Source of the DNA: Auriscalpium vulgare | Taxonomy: Eukaryota; Basidiomycota; Agaricomycetes; Russulales; Auriscalpiaceae | Length of the DNA: 64,000 nt | Reading direction: 5' to 3' | NCBI GenBank assembly: GCA_019915015.1 | Contig: JAHBBC010000010.1 | Span: forward strand, 1,612,001-1,676,000 | Shown here: positions 32,444 to 43,360 of the stretch, in pieces | How positions within the stretch are numbered: the stretch's first letter is position 1 | Layout of the letters: every line of letters starts with the position of its first letter | Translations under genes and position numbers: made by a program | Notes under the pieces: generated by a model | Database searches by the model: none | The model's input: the letters and a program-made list of their open reading frames with translations, nothing else | Told to the model about the DNA's origin: nothing

Positions 32444-33811
32444 ATGCCTTTAAGAATCGGGTACGGTGAGTAAAGAGCCTCTTTCGGCCCAGGCATCGAT
32501 GCAAATCGGTCGGTATGCAGTTCGCGAGCACTTCTCCTCGCCGCTCCTCCAATACGCGGAAGCAGACCAAGGCCGCACTTTCACGCTCGTCGAGTGCCCC
32601 AGTACGCGTCTCCATCGCAGGTCTGTCGCCGAGCTGGAAGCTTACTGCGATGTACAGGCGGCACCGGACAGCTCATCGCGCGCCTCACAAATGATGAGAT
32701 CGATGTCGCCATGTACGGCCGCCGCTTCGTCCCTCCGAGTCGGTCGCGTCTAATCGCGTCTGATCTCTGACCTCCACGCAGCGCGCTGACGGACCCCCTC
32801 ATCTCCGGCATTGCGAACGGCTCCACCGCGTACAAGCTCGTCGGCAGCTTCGTCAACACGCCGCTGAACTGGCAAGTCTCGCGCGCGCCGATCACCTCAG
32901 CCTCCGGATCCATCTGACGTCCCGCTGCGCAGGGCAGTCACGACCGGCGTGAACTCCAAATACCAGTCCATCGCCGATCTCGAGGGCTCGACTATCGGCA
33001 TCTCGCGGCCTGGGAGCGGGAGCCAGACGATGGCGTACGTGATGGCGCTGCAGCAGGGGTGGGCGACAGAGAAGCTCCAGTTCAAAGGTCCGTCGGCCGT
33101 AAAGCCTAATAGCCATTGGAATCCTGATGAGCCATTGTTTGATATAGTGAACAACGACATCCGGGGGCTTCTCGATTCAGTGAACGACGGCTCCACGAGC
33201 GCGTTCATGTGGGAGTGGTTCACGACAAAGCCTTTTGTTGACGCCGGTGAGGGCCGCTTCGTACGTCCGGCACTCTTCCCTCCCCGTAGATTTAGATTCT
33301 TCCTGATGCTAAACGTACCTACCTCTGTCCATAGATTGGCTCCGTGCCCACGCCCTGGCCCTCATGGCTGATCGCCGCGCACCCATCGCCTGACCGCGCC
33401 CCGCCAGACGCGCTCCGCGTCTTCCTGCACGGCCTCTCGTCCTACGTAACAGCCTTCGATTCGGAAGAGAAGCGCGAAAGCGCCGATGTTGAGTTCATCA
33501 AAGGCAAGTTTGGATACCCGGAGGAGGACATTAAGGTGTGTTACGGCCCGGCGCGACTGAACTCATCACGGTCACTGAAACGGCGCTGTCGTTGTGAAGG
33601 CGTGGCTCAAGACCGTCAGCTACCCGAATGATTGCGCTGCTATTCCGACGAAAGTGATCTCGGAGACACTGGAGTACGTTCACGGTGCGGACAGCACGCC
33701 TGCGGCCGTAACTGATCCAATCCCGATAGCGTTCTAGAGAAGGCTGGCGTCGTCAAGGGCAAATTCGACGTGTCCTACTTCGTAGACACCGATGTTGTCA
33801 AGCTCACCTAA
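32444..33811 (+). CDS. Periplasmic-binding-protein-like (type 2) protein, ABC substrate-binding fold
   Basis: Nine exons (32444-32465, 32521-32601, 32658-32712, 32782-32871, 32933-33087, 33148-33260, 33335-33535, 33600-33673, 33730-33811) join in frame to about 290 aa. The sequence follows the PBP2 pattern seen in fungal homologues of bacterial SsuA/TauA-like proteins: a short N-terminus (MPLRIGY), SGTGQLIARL, DEIDVAIALTDPLI, LEGSTIGISRPGSGSQTMAY (the ligand-site loop), GSTSAFMWEWFTTKPF, and a C-terminal VISETLE...VVKGKFDVSYFVDT segment. No signal peptide or membrane helix is seen, so it is probably cytosolic. Intron 4 uses a GC donor (GCAAGT). Intron 5 (33088-33147) is 60 nt, free of stops in frame, so its retention would only lengthen the protein. 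Confidence 0.85.
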
Positions 33812-34368
33812 AGCGGGGGATGAAGTCAACGACTTGTATGAATTTTGGACGCAGCTAGGCTATCTCTACATATTACGAGTCCATGATTTGTATGTATGTA
33901 CATTGCAACAAGAGCTCGTGGGGGAAAGGAATGCTGGCATCGGGCGTGGAAATATAAGTGAGGGAGAGTGCTGGCCCGTACCTTGAGAAAGTAATGAGTA
34001 AGTACATAATGGTCCAATGTCGGATATATGTGATGAGTTGGATGCAATATGCTTGGTGACCATTGAAGCGCTCGCACGATATGAGAAGTGTTCGGAGTAG
34101 TATAGTATACGTGACGATAAAATAAAAGCATGTAAATGTTCGTGAGGATCGTCAGGGCGCTCACTAGATGTGCTGTTAAGGTATGAAAGACTGAGGAATA
34201 TCATGTAGGATGTCGCGAGAGGTCTATGTCAGTGGTATGGTCACGGCCAACTGGCGTGATGGGTGGGCGGCGATGGAGCAGTCGGAGGGGATGCGCCGGG
34301 AATTGATAGCCTACAACAAAGCGATGAACGTCAGCAAACGGATGACGGCAATCACGCATAGCAACAGC
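33812..34368. other. Convergent intergenic region
   Basis: 3' flanks of the PBP-like gene and of the large minus-strand gene that ends at 34369. AT-rich in part; no gene supported. Confidence 0.55.
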
Positions 34369-36252
34369 TCACCTCAGCCAGATTCGCGACGCGCTGCACT
34401 TGTCTATCACGAGCTCCCACTCGCGTATGTCGCCAGCGTCCCCGCGCAGCGCATCTAGCAGCTCCTGCCGGCCCTCCTTGGTGCCGGCGCCCTCCAGCAC
34501 CCACTCGCCGTGCCAGCCCTCGCCGAGGCCGGGGCGCCGCCGCGGGTGCACATGCGCTAGCCACATGTACTTGCGCGTGTGCGCGATGCCATTCGGCGAG
34601 TGCGGGCTGCGCACCTGCGTCGGGAGAAGCGCGAGCGCGAGCTGCGGGTCGGCGCGTGGGAGCACCATGCTGAGCTTCGAGTTCACGGAGCGCGGGGTGA
34701 TGTGCGCGTAGTAGAGCGGCGAAGGGAGCAAGTGCGGCTCGGCGAGGGGCAGTGTCCTGTGCGGCGCGTACGGGACGAGCTGCATGCCGTCGAACAGCAG
34801 CCAGAGGCCCGTGCCTGCGGGGTGATCGGAGGACAGGTCGCTGCTCGAGCTCGGGACGTCCTCCGGCGGGAGAAAGCCAAGATTGCACACGATGTCGCCG
34901 GTCGAGAGGTGCTCCCAAAGGCCCGCGTCCTCTAGCTGCGTCTCACAGTGGGCAATCTGATCCTGATCGAGCTGGCTGCACGGGAAAAAGACGCGGAGGA
35001 CGGGCGCCCGCAGTCGCGATGTTGCCATCAAGATGTCATGGGGCGATGAAGGGGTGGGAGGCGTGTATGTGTTTTGGGGGATGGGAGACGACGGCGAGGG
35101 GCTGCTATTCTCCAGTGAGGAATCGCTGGACTGGGTCACGGAGGCAAAACGGCGCTTTGGACGGCGCAGCAGCGTGTCCTCGCCCTCCGACGCCGACATG
35201 TTGCGGCGGCGACCGCGCCAGCTCTCGACATAGTGGGTGACTGCGGCCTTTGAGGGCGGGGGCGGGAGCGGCTTGCGACCGCCAAAGATGCTGAGCCGGC
35301 GCACGCTCCTGACGCTAGCGCTGTCTTCGGAGCGACGCGGCCGGGCACCAGGCACGATGGCAGAAGCGGAGGGGAACCGGCCGTGCTTCTTCGTGGCCGG
35401 GGCTTCTGGCGTCTTCGGAGGAATCGGAGCGGCCTCGGCTCCAAAATAGGAAAGCGGGGCAGGAAAGACAAGTTCGCGGGCGGACGACAGGCCGTTCGGC
35501 GAGCGCAGGCGCGCGTCGTCAGGCTCGTCGGACAAAGGTCGTGATGAGCTGTGCGTGAGCGACTGCAGCAGCAGCACGATGCGCGAGTGCGCTTGCGACA
35601 TCGCGACGAACCGCCCGGTCTTCCTCTGTTGCTGGGGATCTGGATAGAGGGCAGCCAGCATGGAAAGCGCGTGGGCTGGGTATTGATGTAATGGAACTTG
35701 CTGCGAAGCCACTGCGGCGCGGACGTCAATCTCATGATGGGATGTCGACGCTGTAGACTCACTGAAGAGATCAAGGTCCAAGAAGCCCACTTCTACTACT
35801 CTGAAAGCCTGCAAGTCGGCATGACGAAGGCAGTGGCTGTATCCCGGGACGAATCGAGACAGGACGACGTCCTTGAGCTGCGGCTGGTGGAAGACGTCCA
35901 TGCACTCCTTGGACACCTGTGCTAGCGACCGGAAGTCCTCCCATGGCGCATATAGCAGAAAGCGGTGAAGGACGGCCGAATTCTGAAGGACGTTGGTTAC
36001 AGAGAGTCGGGGCCGCGCACGTATGAATGTTGAGAATGTCCGCGGCCGAACACCGTCTTGGCTGGCATCTGCTCGCCCCTTCCCCTTGGCAAGAGCTGGG
36101 GCGAGCTTGGCGTGGAGGGCCGCAGGGGAGATGGAGTTTGAGCGCGGTGCGGGGCTCGCGGGGGTCGTCGGGGAGCTCAGTGAGGACGCGGTGTGGTCTG
36201 AGCGGGTGAGGGAGGGGGAGCGCATGGCTGGAGAAACAACGCCAACCGACAT
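34369..36252 (-). CDS. Large single-exon hypothetical protein
   Basis: One long frame from the ATG at 36252 gives about 627 aa. The N-terminus (about 80 residues) is Ser/Pro/Ala-rich. A first ordered part (VTNVLQNSAVLHRFLLYAPW, then SLAQVSKECMDVFHQPQLKD) resembles a divergent F-box-like helical motif. A Ser/Pro/Arg-rich disordered centre follows, and a second ordered part (VLRVFFPCSQLDQDQIAHCE, LWLLFDGMQLVPYAP, KYMWLAHVHPRRRPG, GEWVLEGAGTKEGRQELLDA) looks conserved. No enzyme signature is seen. A donor-like GTGAGC overlaps the stop, so a spliced alternative C-terminus is possible. Confidence 0.75.
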   Translation of the reverse strand: MSVGVVSPAMRSPSLTRSDHTASSLSSPTTPASPAPRSNSISPAALHAKLAPALAKGKGRADASQDGVRPRTFSTFIRARPRLSVTNVLQNSAVLHRFLLYAPWEDFRSLAQVSKECMDVFHQPQLKDVVLSRFVPGYSHCLRHADLQAFRVVEVGFLDLDLFSESTASTSHHEIDVRAAVASQQVPLHQYPAHALSMLAALYPDPQQQRKTGRFVAMSQAHSRIVLLLQSLTHSSSRPLSDEPDDARLRSPNGLSSARELVFPAPLSYFGAEAAPIPPKTPEAPATKKHGRFPSASAIVPGARPRRSEDSASVRSVRRLSIFGGRKPLPPPPSKAAVTHYVESWRGRRRNMSASEGEDTLLRRPKRRFASVTQSSDSSLENSSPSPSSPIPQNTYTPPTPSSPHDILMATSRLRAPVLRVFFPCSQLDQDQIAHCETQLEDAGLWEHLSTGDIVCNLGFLPPEDVPSSSSDLSSDHPAGTGLWLLFDGMQLVPYAPHRTLPLAEPHLLPSPLYYAHITPRSVNSKLSMVLPRADPQLALALLPTQVRSPHSPNGIAHTRKYMWLAHVHPRRRPGLGEGWHGEWVLEGAGTKEGRQELLDALRGDAGDIREWELVIDKCSASRIWLR

Positions 36253-38350
36253 GGTGAGTAACAAGGACAAGGGGGAGTATTACGGGCAGGCGACGGGCAT
36301 GGATATAGGAGGATCGGTGGGCGCTGAATAAATGTGATTTTTGCCTATTTCTCCACATCGGCGTCATTTCGCAATTTGGCGACGCCAACGCTGCGGCACC
36401 GACGGCACTCGGCTGCCATCCAAGTACCGTTACCCCTTCCGTCTCTCCCTTCCTCCCCCCGCATCCATCTATGCACTCTCCCTCGCCACCGTATATATGT
36501 CCATTGCTGCTCTCAATGCTCCGCCTGTCGACCGCTCCCATGCATGCTGTCTTGCCCAGTCGTTTTGCCTCCGGCGACTCGCCCAATGGGTCAGGGCGGC
36601 AACGTGCACCGCGTCTGTTGTATGACATCTCGCAACCGGTCCAGCATGTGTTCGTCCTATTGATTGGCGTACTGCCCACGTTCTGCGCGCTCAGCGCCGC
36701 AAGTCTGGCTGTCGCTTGCATGGACCCTCGTGCCCGAGAACCGACGCTCACGCCCATCGATCATGGACGTTTGGGTGCCGAGGCACCGCCTGCTGCGCAT
36801 CATTACCGGCGGTGCGCTGCCGACCGACAGCAAGCAAGCAGGCACTGGCCCGCACCTGTAGGTGCAGTCTGTGCTCTCAGTCTGTACAGCCCGGCGGCCG
36901 CCCGACAGACAACAGCGTTTAGATTGGCAGGCGCCTTACCTTATGAAACTAGAGCCACCACAGATCGCAAAGTAGAAGGACAATCTTCTTACTAACACCT
37001 CTAGGTTCCTCTGCATTCGGACACGTTGGCACCGGAATACGGGAATGGCTAGAGCAGCGCGCAGGTGACTTTGAATGGCCCCGCCTTCATTTGATAGGGG
37101 ATCGTAGTAAGTCAATCACCCTGCACAGCGTAGTAGCGGACTTGCTGAGGATTCCATGATGACAGCGCTGACGCTCACGCTGTTCAACGCCGCTGGTATA
37201 CTTGCTCGACTATCAAATATGCGCATGGTGTAAATTTCGCTCCTCCGCGAAACCATGCCTTCTCGTTGCTTCAGCGTGGCCTATCGATGATCGACATAGC
37301 GCCCTCGAGTCGCGCGTAGGGGTTGACATCTCCGCAATTCTTATCTCGTACACAAGCGCCTTCGCTGTAGGGTCTGGGCGCCGGCTAATGTCAGGCTAAT
37401 GTCAGATACCAGCCACGATCTGGAAATATCCGATCGAGAGGCACTACGTCCAGGATCCAGGCGACAATAGCACATGTGACCTCGCCGCTAAGTCCTGTGG
37501 GCTGTGACGAGGCGCATCGCCCCCTCTTCTGATCTGCAATTATCTTGACTTCACAAAAGCCCGACTGACGACAGCCTCGTCGGAGGGATCTCCCTGTGAG
37601 CACCGCAACGGCGGTCGCCTTTCCTCGATGCACCTTTACGATTTTGGTGAGGCCGCCATGATTCCTTGGTCCATGCGTTGACTGACGCGCTCTTCTGCAG
37701 GCGATGCGTCCTCAATATGTGAACATGTGTGCGATATGTCTCAAGGTAAAGACATAACTGAAACCGTGTTCCCTCTGCTCATGACTTTCTCTGCCTAAAA
37801 GGTGCCACAGCGCTGGCGAGTCCACCACGTCAAGTCGGATGCGCAACTCCTTTGGTATGTCATGGTCAGCATGATAGTGAGCGCCTTCCTTCACTCGATG
37901 GCTAGCTTCGTGCTTGACCTAGCAGAATCGGTCAAAACCATCAACTCCAAGCAAGCTGCTCTATGACTCAACTCGGGCACAGCGCGCGCTCAGCACCGTT
38001 AGGCTTTCTTTCCGCGTCGCGCGGATGATCAGACATACATCTTCGAAAACCCAAGTCAAGCCTCGGCTTAGGTGCTGAAATCTCGGACGTTCCTGCGGCG
38101 CGTTCGTCGACGTGGCGAGTTCAAAGATGGTTCTACCGAGCGCCCTGATTGCATCCATCACCTACAAGGCGGCCGCTGCGATCTTCGCGTTATTACTGTG
38201 AGCATTGTCTGCTATTCTAAACGATCACATGGGCTGATTTCTTCCCCCTGTCTGCTGAGTGCAGCTGCGCATTCTGGTCATGCGCTGCTTGGCATCTTCT
38301 GCTCTCCTCTTGGCGTCTCTGCGGCTCTGCGGTGCTCAGGATCTCGCACC
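36253..38350. other. Intergenic region; no gene supported
   Basis: About 2.1 kb with several overlapping open frames on the plus strand near 36.3-37.0 kb that lack domains and exon logic. From about 38,070 the sequence belongs to the first unit of the CBM1 tandem array (upstream block with GTCGACGTGGCGAG). Confidence 0.5.
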
Positions 38351-38433
38351 TAATTAAACTACGCATTTATAGGGACATTACGGTCGCGGCTTCATCTTGT
38401 CGTGGGTCATTGCTTGTAAGTTAGCAGCCGACG

Positions 38434-38851
38434 ATGCCTACACTTTCGCTTCGCTTCCTCTTGTCTACGGCACTAGCAGCAATGCCAGCTGTCTTAGCTC
38501 TCGCCTTGGACACCCCTACCTCGTCTTCGACGACGCCTACCATCACTGCCTCCGCCGCCGCTCCTACCCAGTCGGAGTGGGGACAGTGCTCAGGTACGCA
38601 TCTCATTGTGTCCGCCTTCTATCGACAGCAAACTAATAAATTCCGTTCAAAGGCATTGGCTATGATGGACCCACGATATGCCCGGATGGATGGCAATGCT
38701 TATACTTCAACCCCTGTAACTCCTTCTCTCTCCGTGGTGCCGCAATGCCTAGCTGAATATGAGCCCAGATTTCTCGTTCTGTCGTCTGATAGAGTCCTCG
38801 TCGGACATCCCCACTACGACTAGTTCTGCGCCGGTCGCTACTCAAACCTAG
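38434..38851 (+). CDS. CBM1-array gene A: secreted single-CBM1 protein, shortened
   Basis: Three exons (38434-38593, 38653-38715, 38769-38851) give 101 aa. A signal peptide (MPTLSLRFLLSTALAAMPAV) is followed by a Ser/Thr linker and one CBM1 (SEWGQCSGIGYDGPTICPDG, then WQCLYFNP and YFSFC). The last part has Tyr-Phe-Ser-Phe-Cys where the family usually has Tyr-Tyr-Ser-Gln-Cys. After it a second Ser/Thr/Pro linker begins but a TAG ends the frame where genes B and C continue into a second CBM1. It would bind cellulose through the three aromatic residues of the single module. It may be functional or a partly degraded copy. Confidence 0.7.
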
Positions 38852-39828
38852 TATGTATAGATGGGCATTGGTAGACAGTGACCGCTCTCGTGGTGATATT
38901 GGAAATGAGTCATTCATCGGCGACTGCAGGTCATCCTCTTCTAAAATACATTGCATCCCGGTAGCCATGATTCTGTAGCAGTGATCCTCGAATATTTGAG
39001 TTCACTGTGCCCAAACCGCAACGCAAGATCGTGTCACGTGTCGATAAGGAGCTCATTCGGGGTCATCGGCCCCTGCCACCTGGTCCCTCATCACCTTTTT
39101 CGCTGAATCGACGACGCTGATGGCTAGCTTCGCCCTCTTACAAGTCGACTGAGCTTCGAATTCTACGATTCGACAGAACATTGTCAAGTAGGTCCATCGC
39201 GTGCTCATGCTCGAGAGTTGTCCACGACAAGCCTGCCTGACAAATTTGAAGAACTTCCGAATCGTCCTGAGCTTGTCATGATTATCATGACTAGCAAGCT
39301 TCGAGGCTAGGCTGACTGAGCTGGCAAGGCGCCCGAAGTCACTGTTCATTCTTTCCGCATAGACGATCCGCGCTTCCGGCGCTGCGATAACTAGTTCAAG
39401 CCTTGGTTCGTAAGCTTAAATCTCGGATGTCTCTTGTCACTACAAATGGCACGGGTCCAAAACTATAGCCGCCAGGACGCGGTCATCCCGCTTTTGACGA
39501 GCACACGACGGCCTACAAGTCGGCCGCTGCGATCTTTCAGTTATTACTATGGGATTCTTCTATGTTGACTACGGGCCGATTTATTCTGCATGCCTGGTGG
39601 GCATTCTATACCCTGGTCATCTGGTACTCGGCGCCTCCTGCCTCTTCCCTTGGCATATCTGCGACCCTGAGCTGCTCAGGATTCTGTATTCAATCGTGCA
39701 ATGGCCCTCAAGGTCCCAGCCAAATCTCGGAATCGCCGCGATCAATGCTTTCGCTTGTATCTCGGATGGGCACACTCCATCTTACGGTGACATGCCTCGA
39801 CAACGCCACACCAAAACCATGGCCGACG

Positions 39829-39836
39829 TATAAATT
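39829..39836 (+). promoter_or_regulatory. TATA box of CBM1 gene B
   Basis: GACGTATAAATTGTCG, 51 nt before the ATG, is conserved almost exactly before gene C (41242). Confidence 0.65.
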
Positions 39837-39879
39837 GTCGTGAGTTGTAGGGTAACTTTGTTTGTAGGAAACAACTCCT

Positions 39880-40511
39880 ATGGCTTCCCTTCTCAAGATT
39901 GCCTGCCTCTTGTCTCTGGCGGCGGCGATGCCGACCGTCTTAGGTGCCGCCCTTGACTCCACTGACTCGTCCTCAACGACGCCCACCACAACGAGCTCCG
40001 CCCCCGTCGCTACGGTGTCACCGTATGGACAATGCGGAGGTGCGCATCACACCGGTACCCGCCGTCGAGTGACAGACCATTGACTTCTGTACATAGGCCA
40101 AGGCTTCACCGGAGGGTCGAAATGCGCGGATGGATGGTACTGCCAATACGAGAATGCCTGTAATTTGTGTTTGCCTCTCTGGCGGAAACGACTAGCTGAC
40201 TTTGACCGCAGGGTATCAGAATTGCGCCCTAAGCCCCACCACGACCGCTCCAGCGACCGCTACGGCGACCGCTCTTGGAGTCTGCGGTGGTACGCTCATT
40301 TGCTGTATCTGCCGGGGAGCGACAACAAACTGATGACTGCTGTATCCAGGCGCTGGCTGGACCGGACCTACGGCATGTCCCGACGGGTATACGTGCACTG
40401 TCGTCAGTCCCTGTACGTCGCGACTGCTCTTGCTAGCTGTCCGTTTGTCCGTTGACAAGAATGTGTTGGACAGGGACGTCGGATTGCCTTAACCCTAACG
40501 ACTGGTATTAG
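39880..40511 (+). CDS. CBM1-array gene B: secreted protein with two CBM1 modules and no catalytic domain
   Basis: Five exons (39880-40039, 40097-40159, 40212-40289, 40350-40412, 40474-40511) give 133 aa. Signal peptide MASLLKIACLLSLAAAMPTV; linker of Ser/Thr/Pro; first CBM1 (SPYGQCGGQGFTGGSKCADG, WYCQYENA, WYQNC) with all four Cys; a PTTTAPATATATA linker; second CBM1 (ALGVCGGAGWTGPTACPDGY, TCTVVSP, WTSDC) with four Cys but Leu in place of the usual first aromatic. Each module is spread over introns at the same two phase-1 positions. The protein is expected to be secreted and to bind crystalline cellulose or chitin. What it does beyond binding is not known. Confidence 0.88.
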
Positions 40512-41241
40512 CCTCTCATTTTGGGTCAAGTTGCACAACAAGTAATCGGTGGATAATGGCTGGTTTCGTGGTGGATATCGATAATCTTGTTTCAAAATTC
40601 ATGCCTGCATCAGCAATCAGAATTATGTAAATTGATCTTCAAAAAAATTCAGAGTAGATATGTGTCACGTGACGATAAGGACGACAACTGAAGTACTGAC
40701 GACCCGGGCGAGTGCTCAGTGAACTTTCTTGAACCTTGATCCATCACCTTCCCTCGATGCTCCACTCTATTTCGCGCTCTGGATCTGAGGGTTCGACTGA
40801 TCCAGGCTCTTGTGCTTAAATATCGGACATTACAGGCACTTCGAAGGGCACGAGTCCCGTCTTCGCAAAGGTCATCGTCGACGTGGCGAGTCCGAACACG
40901 CTTCCATCGAGCCCAGGATTCCTCCGTCACCTACAAGGCGGCCGTTTCAATGTTCTCAGTCATCATTACGAGCTTCTTGTACGGTGATTCTGGGCCGATC
41001 TATCCTGGACGTCTGGTGAGTGCAGTTGGGCACTCTGGTCATCTGCTACACGGCGCCTTCCCTTAGCCATATCTGCGGCCCCAAGGTGCTCATGATTTAT
41101 GTTCAATTGTGTAATGGCCGTCATGGTCGCAGCTATACCTCGGAATCGCCGCGGTGAATACGTTCGCTCGGATCTCGGATGGGGACACTGTCCATGTTAC
41201 GGTGGTGGGCCTCGACAGCGCCTTCAAGAGCATGGCCGACG

Positions 41242-41249
41242 TATAAATT
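41242..41249 (+). promoter_or_regulatory. TATA box of CBM1 gene C
   Basis: GACGTATAAATTGTCG, 47 nt before the ATG; same sequence context as gene B. Confidence 0.65.
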
Positions 41250-41288
41250 GTCGCGGGCTGTAGGGTAACTTAGCAGGCGACAATTTTC

Positions 41289-41954
41289 ATGGCTTCGTTT
41301 CGTCGAATCGCCCGCATCTTGTCTCTGGCGGCGGCGGCAATGCCCACTGTCTTAGCTGCCGTCTTTGACTCCACCGACTCGTCTTCGACGACGCCCACCA
41401 CCACCAGACCCGCCCCCATTGACACGCCATCATTGCGGCCTCGACAAACAGTGTGGCTTCGACAATGCGGAGGTTCGCATCACACCTTGACCGCCAATTG
41501 AGGGACCATTGACGTCTGGTGATAGGCATAGGTTACACCTTATCCACGGAATGTCCGGATGGATACTACTGCGCATATATTAACCCCTGTACGTTTCATA
41601 CACATCTATAGTGGAAAATACTAGCCGAACATGAGCCCAGGGTATTCGCAATGTACTTCAAACCCCACCACGACTGCTCCGTCTACTGCTACTCAGACCG
41701 CTCTAGGACAGTGCGGAGGTACGCGTCATACTACTTCCGCCCTCTAGCACCAATAAATTGGCGAGTGATGTATGCAGGCACAGATCCAGACTGGACTGGA
41801 CCTACGGCATGCCCAGACGGGTATGTATGCACATACCAAAGCCCATGTACGTCGCGACTGCTTCGTCGGTGGGGAAGCTTAGCTGTCCGCTGACATATAT
41901 CCGTTGAATTTAGACACATCAGACTGCCTTCCCTCTGACGCTGGCGGCGACTGA
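41289..41954 (+). CDS. CBM1-array gene C: secreted protein with two CBM1 modules and no catalytic domain
   Basis: Five exons (41289-41472, 41526-41588, 41641-41718, 41778-41846, 41914-41954) give 144 aa. Signal peptide MASFRRIARILSLAAAAMPT; Ser/Thr/Pro linker slightly longer than in B; first CBM1 (WLRQCGGIGYTLSTECPDGY, YCAYINP, WYSQC); linker PTTTAPSTATQTA; second CBM1 (LGQCGGTDPDWTGPTACPDG, YVCTYQSP, YTSDC) with a two-residue insertion; short acidic tail. All eight Cys are present and intron positions equal those of gene B, so the frame is clearly under the same gene model. Confidence 0.88.
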
Positions 41955-42734
41955 CTGACTGCCTGGATTGGTGGGGTAGTAATCATGGTCTCGTAGTGGA
42001 CGCGGGTAAGTAGTATTACATTTTGTCGGGGAAGGCAGGTCATTAATATTTTCAGTATCTCCAAGGTGTTTCTCGTTAAATACGTACAGTTATTTTACAC
42101 CCACTGTGTTTCTTGGTCGCTGTGCCACTCGACCCGAACTCCTCATCACCAGTTCCTGCACCTCCCTTGTTCTGAGCTGAGAGTCACCGACGAGGCTGAT
42201 TTCTTCAAGTGTGGTTCGCGTGGGATGCACTGTCTGCTACTGATACTGAGACAGCTCAAGCCGGCTGCCCTGGATCATGTGCTTTAAACTCGGACGTGCC
42301 TGGCACTGCTAAGGGCACGGAGGACCGTCGCCGCAAAGTCGTGGTGAGGATGAACTCGCTTCTACCAAGCCCACGAACCTCTGTCATTACCAACGCCTCC
42401 GTGAGGTCTTCTCGGTCATTTTTATGAACGCCCTTGGTGACTACAAACGATCACATGAACTGATTTATCCTGTAGGTGATTGCAGCTGGGCATCTTGGTC
42501 GCATTCTGCTCTGCGTCTGCTGCTTCTTCTCTTGGCATCTCAGCAGCTCTTACAGCTCCGGACTTCTTATTCAACTGTTCAAGGGCCATCAAGGTAGCAG
42601 ATATACCTCGAATGCCCGCAGTGAATGCGTCCGCTTGTATCTCGGATGCGGACACCACATCCAGATTACGTGACCAAGAGACTCATATAACTTGTCGCGG
42701 GCTAGGGTAGCCCTTGTCACAGCTAATGATTTCT

Positions 42735-43354
42735 ATGGCTTCGCTTGGCAGACTCGTCTGGCTCTTGTCTCTGGCTGTGGCAGCAATGCCGGCCGTCTCA
42801 GGTGCCGCTCTCGATTTCACAGACTCGTCGCCGCTCGACGACACCCACTACCACCAGCTCCGCCTCCGTTGCAACAGTGTCGGCGTGGGCACAATGCGGA
42901 GGTGCGCATCTCACCCGCCTGCCGTCGATCGAGGACCAACTACTGTATTCATCGTTGAACATAGGCCAAAACTTCATTGTACTGACGAAATGCACGGATG
43001 GATGGTACTGCCAATACATCAGCCCCTGTACGTTCTATTTGCCTCTGCGGTGGCAATGCCTAGCCGAGTGTGAGCCCAGTTTATTCGCAGTGCCTCCAAG
43101 ACCCAACCACGACCGCTCCGCCCACCGCTACGGCGACCGCTCTTGGAGTCTGCGGTGTTACGCTTGGTTGCTGTATTTGCCGTGAAGCGAGTCAAGCGAC
43201 CAAACTGATGAGCTGTATCCAGGTGCAGACTGGACCGGACCTACGGCATGCCAGAGCGGGTATGCGTGCACTTTCCAAAGCGAATGTACGTTGCGATTTG
43301 TTGGCCTCGAGCGAAATCAAGGTGCACAACAACGTGTTCAATGCGGCGTCATGA
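42735..43354 (+). pseudogene. CBM1-array gene D: broken copy
   Basis: It starts like B and C (MASLGRLVWLLSLAVAAMPA) but a net 4-nt insertion in the linker near 42,830 puts the signal peptide out of frame with the CBM1 exons, which are otherwise readable (SAWAQCGG; QNFIVLTKCTDGWYCQYISP; YSQC). At 43,158 the donor GT after the second QCGG-type exon is changed to TT, and the last exon is not recognisable. The TATA region (CATATAACTTGTCGCGGGC) is also altered. Three lesions of different kinds make this a pseudogene. Confidence 0.8.
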
Positions 43355-43360
43355 ATGGGA

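Larger units (their letters stand above)
38070..43360 (+). repeat. Tandem array of four diverged gene-plus-promoter units (CBM1 array)
   Basis: Four direct units of about 1.3-1.4 kb each carry an upstream block (for example CTACAAGGCGGCCG at about 38,163 and 40,933, with a variant at about 39,513), a segment resembling GAGTGCAGTTGGGCACTCTGG, a TATA box, and a small secreted CBM1 gene. Units start near 38.07, 39.40, 40.80 and 42.3 kb. Similarity is clear in the signal-peptide, linker and CBM1 exons and weaker in between, so the duplications are not recent. Confidence 0.75.

Noticed and set aside
36471..36995. Open frame of 174 codons on the plus strand
   Set aside because: No domain, no fitting splice sites, overlapped by equally long frames in other phases; looks like chance in GC-rich DNA.
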